A program made the position numbers and the translations under genes. Below the pieces are notes generated by a model. The model saw only the letters and a program-made list of their open reading frames with translations, was not told the origin of the DNA and did no database searches. Of a DNA stretch of 64,000 bases, positions 48,357-60,938 are shown in pieces; position 1 is the first letter of the stretch; each line of letters starts with the position of its first letter. The DNA is from Minwuia thermotolerans (GTDB lineage Bacteria; Pseudomonadota; Alphaproteobacteria; Minwuiales; Minwuiaceae): assembly GCF_002924445.1 (NCBI RefSeq), contig NZ_PIGG01000014.1, forward strand, positions 110,680-174,679, given 5' to 3'.

Positions 48357-49160
48357 TCAGAACTCCCGGCTTTCGCCCGGCTGCATCACGATGACCTCGA
48401 CCGGGTGGTCGCCGAGCGCCTTGACGAGTTGCTCCGGCGTGCCTTTCAGCGGCGGGAAGGTGCCGTAGTGCATGGGCATGACCCGCGGGATTTCCTTCAT
48501 GAGGTTCCGCAACGCATAGGCCGCGTGGGCGGGGCCCATGGTGAAGTGACCGCCGATCGGCAGCAGCGCCAGATCGGGCCTGTAGTAGGAACTGATGAAG
48601 CGCATGTCGCCGAACACGCCCGTGTCGCCGGCATGGTAGATCTTGTAGCCGTTCTCCAGACGGATGATGTAGCCGGCAGGCTCCCCGCCCGGGAAGACCT
48701 TGCCGTCGAAGCCCACCGTGGAGCTGTGCTCGGCCCGGGTCATGGTGATCACGATGTCCTTGCCGATCGGCGCGATGCGCCCGGACTTGTTGAACCGGAT
48801 CAGGTTCTTCGGGTCCATGACCTTCAGCGAGTTGTAGGTCGACCCCATGTCGGCGTTCATGGCCACCTTGGCGCCCGTCATCTTGGCGATCTCGAAGGTG
48901 TCGCCGACATGGTCGCCATGGCCGTGGGTCACCAGGATCAGGTCCACCTGGCCCAGTTTCGAGAGATCCTTCTGGTCTTCGGGCGTCTTCGGATTCTTCG
49001 AGATGAAGGGATCGATCAGGATCACCTTGCCGCCGGGCGTCGTGATCTTGAACGCCGACTGGCCGTACCAGTGCACGCCGACGCCTTCGGCCGCCGCCGC
49101 CGTCGCCAGCGTCGCGCCCACGGCCAGCGCCGCCGCGAACCGGATTACTCTACGAAGCAT
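48357..49160 (-). CDS. Metallo-beta-lactamase-fold hydrolase, exported
   Basis: The protein has 267 residues with a signal peptide (cleavage near ATAAAA-EG, about residue 24). VTHGHGDHVGDTF near 80 is the HxHxDH metal motif; IYHAGDTGVFGDM near 183 and MPMHYGTFPPL near 230 give later ligands. The layout is that of UlaG/UPF0173-type hydrolases, here periplasmic. AGGAGG precedes ATG 49160; the 13 codons above are excluded. The substrate is unknown. Confidence 0.8.
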   Translation of the reverse strand: MLRRVIRFAAALAVGATLATAAAAEGVGVHWYGQSAFKITTPGGKVILIDPFISKNPKTPEDQKDLSKLGQVDLILVTHGHGDHVGDTFEIAKMTGAKVAMNADMGSTYNSLKVMDPKNLIRFNKSGRIAPIGKDIVITMTRAEHSSTVGFDGKVFPGGEPAGYIIRLENGYKIYHAGDTGVFGDMRFISSYYRPDLALLPIGGHFTMGPAHAAYALRNLMKEIPRVMPMHYGTFPPLKGTPEQLVKALGDHPVEVIVMQPGESREF

Positions 49161-49331
49161 CTGCGCCTCCTCTGCTGGACTTGTTCCAAGTCTCGACAAG
49201 CCATGATGACCGAATTCGCAGGGCCGTCGCGTTCACGCTCGTGTGAGGCGGCCGGCCCGACCGCCGCAGGCGCGCCTTGACGCCTCCTGCCCGCTCGGGT
49301 GTAACCGTCCCCGACGACAGGAGCATGACGC

Positions 49332-50402
49332 ATGAACACGGACGGTGGCCGCAGCGGCAACGATTACAGGATGCTGCTCGTCGTCGGCGTCAGCCTCGCC
49401 GTGGCGGGTCTGCTGATCTACGCGCTGCCGGTGCTGTGCCTGATCTTCGCCGGGATCATCTTCGGCATCTTCCTGTCGGCGGCGGCGGACGTGCTGTCGC
49501 GGCGGCTGCGCCTGCCGCGCGCGCCGGCCCTGCTGATCATCCTGATCGTGCTGCTGGCGACCGGCATGGCGATGGTCTTCGTCATCGGCCCGCAGGTGGT
49601 GGAGCAGGCGGGCGAACTGGCCCGCCGCGTGCCCGAACTCTGGCGCGCCAGCGAGGCGGCGATCCGGCGCAGCGAGATCGGCGTGACGATCCTGAACCTG
49701 GTGCGGGAGGCGATGGGCGAGCCCGACGCCCTGCCCGACCTGTCGGCCATCATCGCCGAGAGCACCCAGATGATCGGCCGGCTGACCGGCATCTTCTCCA
49801 GCGTCGTCGGCACGCTGTTCGGCGCGATCATCATGATCGCCATGGCCGCCTACATCGCCTTCGAGCCAAAGCTCTACCGCCAGGGCGTGCTGTTCGTGAC
49901 CCCCGCCCACCGCCGCGGCATGGTCAACCACATGATGGACCGGGTCGCCGTGGTCGTGGCCTGGTGGTTCGTCGGTCAGGGGCTTTCGATGCTGGTTCTG
50001 GGCAGCATCATGACGCTGGGCCTGTGGGTCATCGGCGTGCCCTTCGCGCTGCTGTTCGGCCTGTTCACGGCACTGATGACCTTCATCCCGAATCTGGGCC
50101 CTGTGATCGCCGCCATCCCGGTGCTGCTCATGGCGCTGACGCAGAGCATCGAGCAGACCCTGCTGGCGCTGATCCTGATCGTCGTGCTGCAGAACGTGGA
50201 GGGCCTGCTGCTGACGCCCATGGTCCACCGCCGAATCATCGCCCTGCCGCCGGCGCTGGTGCTGGCGGCGCTGCTGGTCCTGGGCAGCCTGGTGGGCCTG
50301 ATCGGCGCCCTGATCGCCATGCCGCTGGTGGCCACCATGATCGCGGCCTTCGAGGCGGCGAAGCGCTATGAGAACCATGAGGCGCTCGAGGGATCTGGCT
50401 GA
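49332..50402 (+). CDS. AI-2E family transporter (PurR-type permease)
   Basis: The protein has 356 residues with eight hydrophobic segments. The conserved stretch LFTALMTFIPNLGPVIAAIPVLL near 250 and the following VVLQNVEGLLLTP are family signatures. Members move small molecules or ions (autoinducer-2, sodium/proton exchange); the substrate here is not known. AGGAG precedes ATG 49332. It ends three bases before pyc, convergent. Confidence 0.85.
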   Translation: MNTDGGRSGNDYRMLLVVGVSLAVAGLLIYALPVLCLIFAGIIFGIFLSAAADVLSRRLRLPRAPALLIILIVLLATGMAMVFVIGPQVVEQAGELARRVPELWRASEAAIRRSEIGVTILNLVREAMGEPDALPDLSAIIAESTQMIGRLTGIFSSVVGTLFGAIIMIAMAAYIAFEPKLYRQGVLFVTPAHRRGMVNHMMDRVAVVVAWWFVGQGLSMLVLGSIMTLGLWVIGVPFALLFGLFTALMTFIPNLGPVIAAIPVLLMALTQSIEQTLLALILIVVLQNVEGLLLTPMVHRRIIALPPALVLAALLVLGSLVGLIGALIAMPLVATMIAAFEAAKRYENHEALEGSG

Positions 50403-50405
50403 CAG

Positions 50406-53400
50406 TCAGGCGAACTCCACCAGCAGGTCCTTGGCGTCGACCTGGGTTCCGGCGCCGGCATGGATGCTGGCCACCTCGCCGTCGCGTTCGGCGCGGATCG
50501 CGGTCTCCATCTTCATTGCCTCGATGGTCAGCAGCAGGTCGCCCGTCTGCACCTTCTGGCCCTTCTCCACCGCCACCGTCGCCACCATGCCCGGCATCGG
50601 CGCGGCGACGTGCTTCGCGTTGCCCGGCTCGGCCTTCGGCCGCTGCTCCACCGAGGCGGCGGCGCTGCGGTCACGCACCTTGACCCGGCGCGGCTGGCCG
50701 TTCAGCTCGAAGAAGACGCGCACCACGCCCTCCTCGTCCGGCTCGCCCACGGCCTGGCAGCGGATCACCAGCGCCTTGCCCTTCTCGATCTCCACCAGGA
50801 CCTCGTCCCCCGGCTCCAGTCCGTAGAAGAAGACCGGCGTCGGCAGCCGGTCGACGGGCCCGAAATCGGCCTGGAACTTCGCGAAGTCCGTGAAGACCTT
50901 CGGATACATCAGATAGGACTGGAACTCCTCGTCGGTGATCTCGCGCTCCGCGGCCGCCTCGGCCTCCTTGCGCAGCGCGGCGAGATCGGCCGGCGGCACG
51001 CTGGCGCCCGGCCGCTCGGTCAGCGGTTTCGTCTCGCCCAGCACCTTCTTCTGCAGCGCCGGGGGGAAGCCGTTCGGCGGCTGGCCCAGATCGCCGTGGA
51101 AGAAGGACACCACCGAATCGGGGAAGCTGAAGGGCTTGTCCGGATCCTCGATGTCGGCGCGGGTCAGGCCGGCCGAGACCATCGCCAGCGCCATGTCGCC
51201 GACGACCTTGGAGGACGGCGTCACCTTCACGATGTCGCCGAACATCTGGTTCACGTCGGCATAGGTCCGGGCCACGTCGTGCCAGCGCTCGGCCAGACCC
51301 AGGCTGCGCGCCTGTTCGCGCAGATTGGTGAACTGCCCGCCGGGCATCTCGTGGAGATAGACTTCCGACGCGCCGAAACGCAGGTCGCTCTCGAAGGCGC
51401 CGTAGCGCCGGCGCACGGCCTCCCAGTAGTCGGAGAACTGCCGGATGACGGCCGGCTCGAGCCCGGTTTCCCGCTCGCCGAAGCGCAGCGCCTCGACGAT
51501 GGAGCCGAGATTGGGCTGGCTGGTCAGGCCGGAGAAGCTGTCCATCGCCGCGTCCGCCGCATCGACGCCGGCCTCGGCCGCCGCGATCACGCTGGAGGCC
51601 GAAATGCCTGAGGTGTCGTGGGTGTGGAAGTGGACGGGCAGGCCCGTCTCCTCCTTCAGCGCCTTGACCAGCACCCGCGCCTGGGCCGGCTTCAACAGCC
51701 CCGCCATGTCCTTGATGCCAAGGATGTTGGTGCCCGCGGCCTTCAACTCGCGCGCCATGTCGACATAGTATTTCAAGTCGTAGCGCGGGCGCTCGGGATC
51801 GAAGATGTCGCCCGTGTAGCAGACCACCGCCTCGCACAGCTTGCCCGACTCGCGCACTGCGTCGATGGCGACGCGCATGTTCTCCACCCAGTTCAGGCTG
51901 TCGAAGACGCGGAAGACGTCGACGCCGCTCTCGGCGGCCTGGTGAACGAAGCCCTTCACGACATTGTCGGGATAGACCGTGTAGCCGACACCATTGGCGC
52001 CGCGCAGCAGCATCTGGAACAGGATGTTCGGGATCCGCTCGCGCAGATCCGACAGCCGTTCCCAGGGGCATTCCCTGAGAAAGCGCATGGAAACGTCGAA
52101 GGTCGCCCCGCCCCAGCACTCGATGGAGAACAGGCCGGCGAGATTGCGCGAATAGGCCTCGGCCACCTGCACCATGTCGAAGCTGCGCATACGCGTCGCC
52201 AGCAGGGACTGGTGGGCGTCGCGCATGGTGGTGTCGGTCATCAGCAGCCGCTTCTGATCCAGCATCCAGTCGGCGAACTTCTCCGCCCCAAGCTCGTCCA
52301 GCAGATCGCGCGTGCCCTTCGGCGGGGCGTCATTGCGCGGCGCCGGCACCACAGGCGCGTGGCCCATGCTGGGCTTCGCGCGGCCCTCGACCTCCGGATT
52401 GCCGTTGACCATGACGTCGCCGATGAAGTTCAGCAGTTTCGTCGCCCGGTCCTGACGTACGGGGAAGTCGAACAGCTCCGGCGTCTCGTCGATGAACTTC
52501 GTCGTGTACTCGTTGGCGACGAACTTCGGGTGATTGATCAGGTTCTCGACGAAGATCAGGTTGGTGGCCACGCCGCGGATGCGGAACTCGCGCAGCGCCC
52601 GGTCCATCCGGCGGATCGCTTCCTGCGGCGTCGGCGCCCACGCGGTGACCTTCTCCAGCAGGGAGTCGTAGTAGCGGGTGATCACCGCGCCGGAATAGGC
52701 GGTGCCGCCATCCAGGCGGATGCCGAACCCGGTCGCCCCGCGATAGGCCAGGATCCGGCCATAGTCGGGGATGAAGTTGGCTTCCGGATCCTCGGTGGTG
52801 ATGCGGCACTGCAGGGCGTGGCCGTTGAGGAAGATCTTCTCCTGCGGCGGCACGCCGGTCTCCTCGACCTTGCCGACACGGCCGCCCTCGGCGATGCGGA
52901 TCTGCGCCTTGACGATGTCGATGCCGGTGACTTCCTCGGTCACCGTGTGCTCGACCTGAATGCGGGGATTGACCTCGATGAAGTAGAACTCACCGGTGTC
53001 GTAGTCCATCAGGAACTCGGCGGTGCCGGCATTGACATAGGCGGCCGAGCGGGCCAGGCGCAGCGCGCTCTCGCACAGCTCGGTGCGCTGGGCGTCGCTG
53101 AGATAGGGCGCCGGCGCGCGCTCCACGACCTTCTGGTTGCGCCGCTGGACGGAACAGTCGCGCTCCCATAGGTGCACCACATTGCCGTGATGGTCGCCCA
53201 GCAACTGCACCTCGACATGTCGGGCGCGGCGGACCAGCTTTTCCAGATAGACCTCGTCATTGCCGAAGGCGTTGCCCGCCTCGCGCCGGCCCGCGGCGAC
53301 CTCGTCCTTGAGTTCGGCAGCGCTCTCGATGACGCGCATGCCGCGTCCGCCGCCGCCCCATGACGCCTTCAGCATCAGCGGATAGCCCACCTCGCCGGCC

Positions 53401-53858
53401 ATCCGGGCCACCTCGTCCAGATCCTCGGGCAGCGGGCCGGTCGCCGGCACCACGGGCGTGCCGGCCGCGATCGCGGCCTCGCGGGCGGCGACCTTGTTGC
53501 CCAGGGCGCGCATGATGGCCGGGGGCGGTCCGATGAAGGTCACGCCGGCGTCCGCGCACGCCTGGGCGAAGTCAGGGTTCTCCGAGAGCAGGCCATAGCC
53601 CGGATGCACTGCATCCGCGCCCGAAAGCTTCGCCACGCGGATCATCTCCTCGATCGACAGATACGCCTTCACCGGCCCCAGCCCCTGGCCGATCAGATAG
53701 CTCTCGTCGGCCTTGAAGCGGTGCAGCGCCAGCTTGTCCTCGTCGGCGAACACCGCGACGGTGGCGATGCCCAGTTCGTTGGCAGCGCGCATCACACGGA
53801 TGGCGATCTCGGATCGGTTGGCGACCAGGATCTTGTTGATCTTGCGGAACTCGGTCAT
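50406..53858 (-). CDS. pyc: Pyruvate carboxylase
   Basis: The protein has 1150 residues, the full alpha4-type length. The biotin carboxylase domain runs 1-460 with KASWGGGGRGMRV and MDYDTGEFYFIEVNPRIQVEH. The carboxyltransferase domain lies near 540-810 with MRDAHQSLLATR and HFHTHDTSG. The tail BCCP domain carries the biotin Lys in EAMKME near 1116. It makes oxaloacetate from pyruvate. It stands alone on this strand; 202 bases separate it from the divergent sulfotransferase gene. Confidence 0.96.
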   Translation of the reverse strand: MTEFRKINKILVANRSEIAIRVMRAANELGIATVAVFADEDKLALHRFKADESYLIGQGLGPVKAYLSIEEMIRVAKLSGADAVHPGYGLLSENPDFAQACADAGVTFIGPPPAIMRALGNKVAAREAAIAAGTPVVPATGPLPEDLDEVARMAGEVGYPLMLKASWGGGGRGMRVIESAAELKDEVAAGRREAGNAFGNDEVYLEKLVRRARHVEVQLLGDHHGNVVHLWERDCSVQRRNQKVVERAPAPYLSDAQRTELCESALRLARSAAYVNAGTAEFLMDYDTGEFYFIEVNPRIQVEHTVTEEVTGIDIVKAQIRIAEGGRVGKVEETGVPPQEKIFLNGHALQCRITTEDPEANFIPDYGRILAYRGATGFGIRLDGGTAYSGAVITRYYDSLLEKVTAWAPTPQEAIRRMDRALREFRIRGVATNLIFVENLINHPKFVANEYTTKFIDETPELFDFPVRQDRATKLLNFIGDVMVNGNPEVEGRAKPSMGHAPVVPAPRNDAPPKGTRDLLDELGAEKFADWMLDQKRLLMTDTTMRDAHQSLLATRMRSFDMVQVAEAYSRNLAGLFSIECWGGATFDVSMRFLRECPWERLSDLRERIPNILFQMLLRGANGVGYTVYPDNVVKGFVHQAAESGVDVFRVFDSLNWVENMRVAIDAVRESGKLCEAVVCYTGDIFDPERPRYDLKYYVDMARELKAAGTNILGIKDMAGLLKPAQARVLVKALKEETGLPVHFHTHDTSGISASSVIAAAEAGVDAADAAMDSFSGLTSQPNLGSIVEALRFGERETGLEPAVIRQFSDYWEAVRRRYGAFESDLRFGASEVYLHEMPGGQFTNLREQARSLGLAERWHDVARTYADVNQMFGDIVKVTPSSKVVGDMALAMVSAGLTRADIEDPDKPFSFPDSVVSFFHGDLGQPPNGFPPALQKKVLGETKPLTERPGASVPPADLAALRKEAEAAAEREITDEEFQSYLMYPKVFTDFAKFQADFGPVDRLPTPVFFYGLEPGDEVLVEIEKGKALVIRCQAVGEPDEEGVVRVFFELNGQPRRVKVRDRSAAASVEQRPKAEPGNAKHVAAPMPGMVATVAVEKGQKVQTGDLLLTIEAMKMETAIRAERDGEVASIHAGAGTQVDAKDLLVEFA

Positions 53859-54060
53859 CGCTGAACCCCCTCTATCCCCCGCGCCCGGCGGTCATGTTGG
53901 GCGATCGCAGGGCGCTTGGCAAAGCGGAAGTTGCACCACCCCGAGGCGAAGGCGACGGCGGTCACGAACCCGCGGCCAGGCCCGGCCTTCATCGTTAACC
54001 ACGATTTTACGAAGACGCGTCAGCATGGTGCGCAACTACGAAACTTCGGAAGGCCCCGTC

Positions 54061-55026
54061 ATGACCGATCGCATCGACTTCTTCATCGCCGGCTCGGAGC
54101 GCAGCGGCACCACGGTGACCGGCGCACTGCTGGACAAGCAGCCCGAGGTCTGCGGCCTGCAGGGCACCACGGTCATGACGCGGCTGGAGCACCTCTACGG
54201 CCTGGTCTGCCGCGTCATCCGCCAGGGCGGCGAATTCGAGGGCGTCGATCCGGCCAACTGCGACTCGCTGCTGGAATTCGTCAAGCACCAGCCGGTGACG
54301 CCGTTCCTCCACACCTGCTACTACAACATCACCTTCTACGAGAACCTGATGAACTCGTCCCTGTCCGACGTGACCAAGGATGTCTTCGCCCATCAGGCCT
54401 ATCTGAAGGGCTTCCGTTTCGACCGCTACATGGCCCGTTTCGACCCGGCCAATCCGAGCTGGGCGAACACGGTCGCGGCAATGTTCTCGGAATTCGTGGA
54501 ATCCACCGAATCCAGGGGCAGGATCTATGGCGAGCAGACCCCCGACAATGCGTTGCACCTGAAGGTCATCCAGCGCATGTACCCGGACGTGAAGTTCATC
54601 TTCATGGTCCGCCATCCGGTCACCGGCGTGGCCTCGCTCTGCGACCGCTACCGCCAGGTCTCGGATGCGGTCAACCAGTACCGCAAGCCGTTCGTCCACT
54701 TCCCGTTCAACGACCCCGAAATCGTCGGACGGACGCTGTTCGTTAAGTTCGAGGACATCCTCAACCATCGCGAGGTCACCCTGCAGTCCATGGGCGACCA
54801 TCTTGGCTTCACGCCGACCGAGATCGAGGGCGAGCACAATTCGAAGGTCTTCAGCCAGTATGTCGGCAAGTCCCTGGAATGGGACCGCTATTTCCGTTCG
54901 GCCGTGAAGTACAACGAGGTCGAGCGCACGGCGATCTACGAAAAGAACAAGGACATTGCGGACCTGTTCTATTCGGCAGACGAAACCGCCGCGATCATCG
55001 GCTATCAGGCCGAGGCCGCGGCCTGA
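54061..55026 (+). CDS. Sulfotransferase
   Basis: The protein has 321 residues. FFIAGSERSGTTVTGALLD near residue 6 is the PAPS 5'-phosphosulfate loop, and IFMVRHPVTGVAS near 180 the 3'-phosphate motif. It transfers sulfate from PAPS to a sugar, lipid or other hydroxyl acceptor. GGAAGG lies 7 bases before ATG 54061, better than the in-frame ATG at 54025. No PAPS synthesis gene or glycan gene is adjacent, so the acceptor is open. Confidence 0.82.
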   Translation: MTDRIDFFIAGSERSGTTVTGALLDKQPEVCGLQGTTVMTRLEHLYGLVCRVIRQGGEFEGVDPANCDSLLEFVKHQPVTPFLHTCYYNITFYENLMNSSLSDVTKDVFAHQAYLKGFRFDRYMARFDPANPSWANTVAAMFSEFVESTESRGRIYGEQTPDNALHLKVIQRMYPDVKFIFMVRHPVTGVASLCDRYRQVSDAVNQYRKPFVHFPFNDPEIVGRTLFVKFEDILNHREVTLQSMGDHLGFTPTEIEGEHNSKVFSQYVGKSLEWDRYFRSAVKYNEVERTAIYEKNKDIADLFYSADETAAIIGYQAEAAA

Positions 55027-55075
55027 AACCACGGCGCCGCTTGGCAAGCAAGGCGGCGGCCGCTAAGCACGCCGC

Positions 55076-56749
55076 ATGACGGATGATGCGTCGGTCCTGG
55101 CGGAAGCGGATTATGTCATCGTCGGCTCCGGCAGCGCCGGGTCGGCGCTGGCTGCGCGCCTGAGCGAGTCGGGCCGCCATTCGGTCATCGTGCTTGAACA
55201 CGGCGGCAGCGACGCCGGCCCCTTCATCCAGATGCCGGCGGCCCTTTCCTATCCCATGAACATGGCCCGCTACGACTGGGGCTATGTCACCGAACCCGAG
55301 CCCCATCTGGGCGGACGGCGGCTGGCCTGTCCGCGCGGCAAGGTGATCGGCGGCTCGTCGTCGATCAACGGCATGGTCTATGTCCGCGGCCACGCGCAGG
55401 ACTACGAGGGCTGGGCGCAGGCCGGCGCACGCGGCTGGGCCTGGCGCGACGTCGTCCCCTATTTCCGCCGCATGGAAACGAGCCATGGCGGTGAGGCCGG
55501 CTGGCGCGGCGAGGACGGGCCGCTGCACGTCAGCCGCGGGCCGATGACCAACCCGCTCTACCGCGCCTTCATCGAAGCGGGCCGCGAGGCGGGCTACGAG
55601 ACCACAGACGACTACAACGGCCGCAAGCAGGAAGGCTTCGGGCCGATGGAGATGACCGTCTGGCGCGGCCGGCGCTGGTCGGCGGCGAACGCCTATCTGA
55701 AACCGGCGCTGAAACGACGGAACCTGCGGCTGATCCGCTGCCTGGTAGAGCGGGTGGTTTTCGACGGACGCAAGGCCGTCGGTGTCCGCGTCCGTCAGAC
55801 CGGCCGGCCGCGGACCGTGCGCGCCCGCCGCGAGGTGATCCTCGCCGCCTCCTCGATCAATTCGCCGAAGCTGCTGATGCTCTCCGGAATCGGGCCGGCG
55901 GCGCACCTGCAGGAGCATGGCATCGAAGTGCTGGCGGACCGGCCGGGCGTCGGCGGCAACCTGCAGGACCACCTGGAGATCTACATCCAGAAGATCTGCA
56001 AGGAACCGGTCTCCCTCTACCCCAGCCTTAACCTCGCCGCCAAGGCCTGGATCGGCGCGCGCTGGCTGTTCACGAAGACCGGTCTCGGCGCCACCAATCA
56101 CTTCGAGGCGGCGGCCTTCATCCGCTCCCGCGCCGGTATCGAGTACCCCGACATCCAGTATCATTTCCTTCCCGTGGCCATTCGCTATGACGGGAAGGCG
56201 CCGGCGAAGTCTCACGGCTTCCAGGTCCATGTCGGCCCCATGCGCTCACCCTCCCGCGGCCGCGTGCGGCTCGCTGCGCCCGACCCGGCGGCAGCCCCGT
56301 CGATCCAGTTCAACTACATGTCGAACGAGAAGGACTGGGCCGACTTCCGCACCTGTATCCGTCTCAGCCGCGAGATCTTCGCGCAGCCCGCCTTCGAGCG
56401 TTTTGCCGGACCGGAGATCGCGCCGGGCGACGAGGTCACCACCGACGAAGCCCTCGACGATTTCATCCGGGGCGCGGTGGAGAGCGCCTACCACCCCTGC
56501 GGCACCTGCCGCATGGGCGACCCCGACGACGCGGAAGCGGTGGTCGACCCGGAGGGCCGCGTGATCGGCGCGGACGGTCTGCGCGTCGCCGACAGTTCCG
56601 TCTTCCCCAGGATCACCAACGGCAATCTCAACGGGCCGTCGATCATGGTGGGAGAGAAGATGGCGGATCACATCCTGGGCCGCGATCTCCTGCCTCCCGA
56701 CGACCGGGAACCGTGGCTGCACCCGGACTGGGAGGCGCGCCAGCGCTGA
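55076..56749 (+). CDS. GMC family oxidoreductase (choline dehydrogenase-like)
   Basis: The protein has 557 residues. [19 protein letters not shown] near residue 11 binds [21 protein letters not shown] near 90 is GMC signature 1, and [17 protein letters not shown] near 260 signature 2. The catalytic His is in [11 protein letters not shown] near 474. Members oxidise alcohols such as choline to aldehydes. The betaine pathway partner genes are absent, so the alcohol is not determined. It follows the sulfotransferase by 49 bases. Confidence 0.87.
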   Translation: MTDDASVLAEADYVIVGSGSAGSALAARLSESGRHSVIVLEHGGSDAGPFIQMPAALSYPMNMARYDWGYVTEPEPHLGGRRLACPRGKVIGGSSSINGMVYVRGHAQDYEGWAQAGARGWAWRDVVPYFRRMETSHGGEAGWRGEDGPLHVSRGPMTNPLYRAFIEAGREAGYETTDDYNGRKQEGFGPMEMTVWRGRRWSAANAYLKPALKRRNLRLIRCLVERVVFDGRKAVGVRVRQTGRPRTVRARREVILAASSINSPKLLMLSGIGPAAHLQEHGIEVLADRPGVGGNLQDHLEIYIQKICKEPVSLYPSLNLAAKAWIGARWLFTKTGLGATNHFEAAAFIRSRAGIEYPDIQYHFLPVAIRYDGKAPAKSHGFQVHVGPMRSPSRGRVRLAAPDPAAAPSIQFNYMSNEKDWADFRTCIRLSREIFAQPAFERFAGPEIAPGDEVTTDEALDDFIRGAVESAYHPCGTCRMGDPDDAEAVVDPEGRVIGADGLRVADSSVFPRITNGNLNGPSIMVGEKMADHILGRDLLPPDDREPWLHPDWEARQR

Positions 56750-56852
56750 GACGCCAGGTCCGGGCCATCCGTTCACGGAAAATTTGCCCTCCACGGCGTT
56801 TAATGCGGGCGGATTACCTTGCTGCAGCGTGGAAGAAGGGTATAAGGGCGCC

Positions 56853-57873
56853 ATGGGCATGACGAAGGCGAGAGACGCGCTCATTGCGGTCCTCTGCGGA
56901 CTGGCTGTTCTCCTGCCCGGTTCCGCCGGTCTGGCCGGCGAACACGATAATCCCCGCTTCTTCACCATCGGCACCGGTTCCTCGGCCGGCACCTACTTTC
57001 CGATCGGTTCCCTGATCGCGTCGGCGATTTCGCGTCCGGGGGGAAGCTCGCCCTGCGGCCAGGGGGGCGCCTGTGGCGTTGACAATCTCATCGCGACGGC
57101 GATCACCACGCTCGGTTCGTTCGAGAACCTGGAGGGGATCGCCACCCGGAAGCTGGATTCGGGCCTGGCGCAGGCCGATGTGGTCGCCTGGGCCTTCGAG
57201 GGCGCGGAGATCTTCACCGGCCATGGCGTCTTCCCCGACCTCAGGGCGATCGCAAACCTCTATCCCGAGCATGTGCATCTGGTGGCGCGGAAGGGCCTCG
57301 GGATCAAATCCATCTCCGACCTCAAGGGCCGCAGGGTCGCGATCGACCAGGACGGTTCCGGCACCCGCATCAATGCGCTGCTGATCCTCGCGGCCTTCGG
57401 CGTCGAACACGACGATATCGAGGCGGTGAGCGCCGGCCCGGAACTGTCCATCACCAGCCTGCTGGAGGAACGCATCGACGCCGCCTTCTTCGTGGTCGGC
57501 TATCCCTCGGCGGCGGTTTCGGAACTGCTGGACACGGGCCGGTTCGAACTCGTGGCGATCGACGGCGCCGCGGCCAGACAGCTTCTGTACGCCAACCGCT
57601 ACTACACGGCGAGTTCCATTCCCGCCGGCGTCTACGGCGCCAATCCCGTCACCCCGACGCTCTCCGTGGGCGCACAATGGATCACGCACGCCGATATTCC
57701 CGACGACCTCATCTACGACATCACCGCCGCGTTGTGGCACGAGGAGAACCGCGACCTTCTGGATACGGGGCATCTCAAGGGCGAGCAGATCAGACTGGAA
57801 ACCGCGCTCGAGGGCCTTACCATCCCCCTCCATCCGGGCGCCCGGCGCTACTACGTGGAAATGGGTCTGATCA

Positions 57874-57881
<8 letters not shown>
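56853..57881 (+). CDS. TAXI family TRAP transporter solute-binding protein
   Basis: The protein has 342 residues with a signal peptide (cleavage near GLAGE, about residue 27). FFTIGTGSSAGTYFPIG near 32 is the TAXI start, and a Cys pair (CGQGGACGV) near 65 marks a common alphaproteobacterial subtype. DLKGRRVAIDQDGSGTR near 150 is also typical. TAXI proteins capture organic acids for TRAP permeases, but no membrane subunits lie in the window. ATG 56853 or 56859 may start it. It overlaps the aminopeptidase by eight bases. Confidence 0.85.
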
Positions 57882-59252
<1,371 letters not shown>

Positions 59253-59256
<4 letters not shown>

Positions 59257-60104
59257 GCCGGGGCGGGCCGGCGCTGCTGGCCGCTGCCCTGTTCTGCCTT
59301 CACCTTTCAACGATTTCAGCAAAGGAACGGCCGCCGGGGGCGCTGCCGGATTCGGTCGTCGCCACCGGCGAAGGTCCCGTCCGGCGCGCCTGGCTGGCCG
59401 AGCCCACGGAACGCTACTCTCACGGCGTGCTGGGCGACGCGATCGAGGCCGGCGCGCTGATGGCCGAACTGGCCGGCGGTCGCAAATTGGGGATCCGCCT
59501 TTCCGAAGAGACCGTCTTCGAGGACCGGCATGTCCGCCTCGCCGACTTCAATGGCGACGGCGTCGACGAGATGGTGGTCGTCGAGAGCCACCTGGCGCAT
59601 GGCGCAGCGCTCGCCATCTACGGCATCCGGGAGGGCCGGATCCAGCTCGTCCTCCGCGACGCGTGGATCGGACAGGCCAACCGCTGGCTCAATCCCGCCG
59701 GCATCGCCGACTTCGACGGGGACGGCCGGCTGGAGATCGCGATCGTGGTGACGCCCCATATCGGCGGCACGCTGAAGCTGCTCCCGCCCGGCGCGAAGGG
59801 CTTCGAGACGGTGGCCAGCCTGCCGGGTTATTCCAATCACGCCATGGGCTCCCGCGAGCAGGGCCTCAGCGTCGTCGCCGACGTCGACGGCGATGGCGTG
59901 GCCGACCTGATCCTGCCGAAGAACGGCCGGCGGTCTCTGCAGGCCCTCCGCTTCGCAGGCGGCCAGTCCGCCGTGCTGGACAGCGAGAGGCTGCCGGCGG
60001 CCCTGACCGGGGCATTGAGCGCGGCCACCGGCCCGGATGGCGCATTGGTGGTCCGCGCGCCCGTCGAAGGCGGGACAGTGGTCGAATGGCGTCCCGCCCC
60101 CTAG
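59253..60104 (+). CDS. Exported FG-GAP/VCBS repeat protein
   Basis: The protein has 283 residues with a signal peptide (to about residue 23). DFNGDGVDEMVVVE, DFDGDGRLEIAIVV and DVDGDGVADLILP are three calcium-loop FG-GAP/VCBS blades about 60 residues apart, suggesting a small propeller in the periplasm or outside. No enzyme motif is seen. It sits between two peptidase genes (ATGA overlap upstream, nine bases to the M48 gene), so it may act with them. Confidence 0.72.
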
Positions 60105-60113
60105 ATTGAATGC

Positions 60114-60938
60114 ATGAGAGCGGTCCGGGAATGGTCCCTGTCCCGCCTGCCCCTGGCGGGAATGGGCGGCGTCTGGGTGATCGCCGCCAGCGCCACCTTC
60201 GGCGTCTGGGGCGGCGTCGCCGTCGCTGTGGCGGTGGCGCTGGCCATCGTGGCGCTGCCGCACCTGCCCGAGATCATGGAACTCCGCATCGCCCACGCCC
60301 GGCCGCTGCAACGGCGCATGTCGGAGCGGTTCGGGACGCGCCTGGCCGAGATATCCCGGGCAGCGGGGCTCGCGCAGCCGCCGGAGATCAGGGTCATCGA
60401 CGGCGCCCCCAATGCATTTTCCATCGGCGACCGGCGCCACTGCGTGATCCTGATTTCGCGCAGTCTTCTGGAGCTGTTGTCGGAGCGGCATCTGATCGCG
60501 GTGATCGCCCACGAGGTCGCCCATGTCGCCGCCGGGGACGTGCGTCTGATCCGCTTCGGCGAGGCCATGAGCCGGGTGACCTTCGCCGCCGCCGTGCTCG
60601 GCCTGCTGACGGGCGCGGTCACCTACATGATCACGGGCGAACAGATGGCGCCCGACTGGGTGTACTGGTTCCTGGCCTTCGCCCCGGCGGCGACATCCCT
60701 GCTTCAGACAGCGCTTTCGCGCCGCCGCGAGTACGCCGCCGATGCCCGCTCGGTCCGGCTCACCGGCGATCCGGGCGCGCTCAGCCAGGCGCTGGCGCGC
60801 ATCCAGTTCGCGAACGGCGCACATATGAAGGACACCATCGAGGAGTTCGCCGGCGTCAGGGGCCGGTCCTGGATGCGCACCCATCCGCCGGTTCCGGACC
60901 GGATCGACCGGCTGCAACGGATGGCGGGCCGCAACTGA
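60114..60938 (+). CDS. M48 family metallopeptidase (HtpX-like)
   Basis: The protein has 274 residues. Two or three membrane segments are seen (about 18-45, 155-178, 188-208). HEVAHVAAGD near 140 is the HExxH zinc motif, and RREYAADARSVRLTG near 205 gives the third ligand Glu and Asp. HtpX-type proteases remove damaged membrane proteins; this one lacks a stress regulator nearby. It is the last gene of the TAXI/peptidase operon. Confidence 0.86.
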   Translation: MRAVREWSLSRLPLAGMGGVWVIAASATFGVWGGVAVAVAVALAIVALPHLPEIMELRIAHARPLQRRMSERFGTRLAEISRAAGLAQPPEIRVIDGAPNAFSIGDRRHCVILISRSLLELLSERHLIAVIAHEVAHVAAGDVRLIRFGEAMSRVTFAAAVLGLLTGAVTYMITGEQMAPDWVYWFLAFAPAATSLLQTALSRRREYAADARSVRLTGDPGALSQALARIQFANGAHMKDTIEEFAGVRGRSWMRTHPPVPDRIDRLQRMAGRN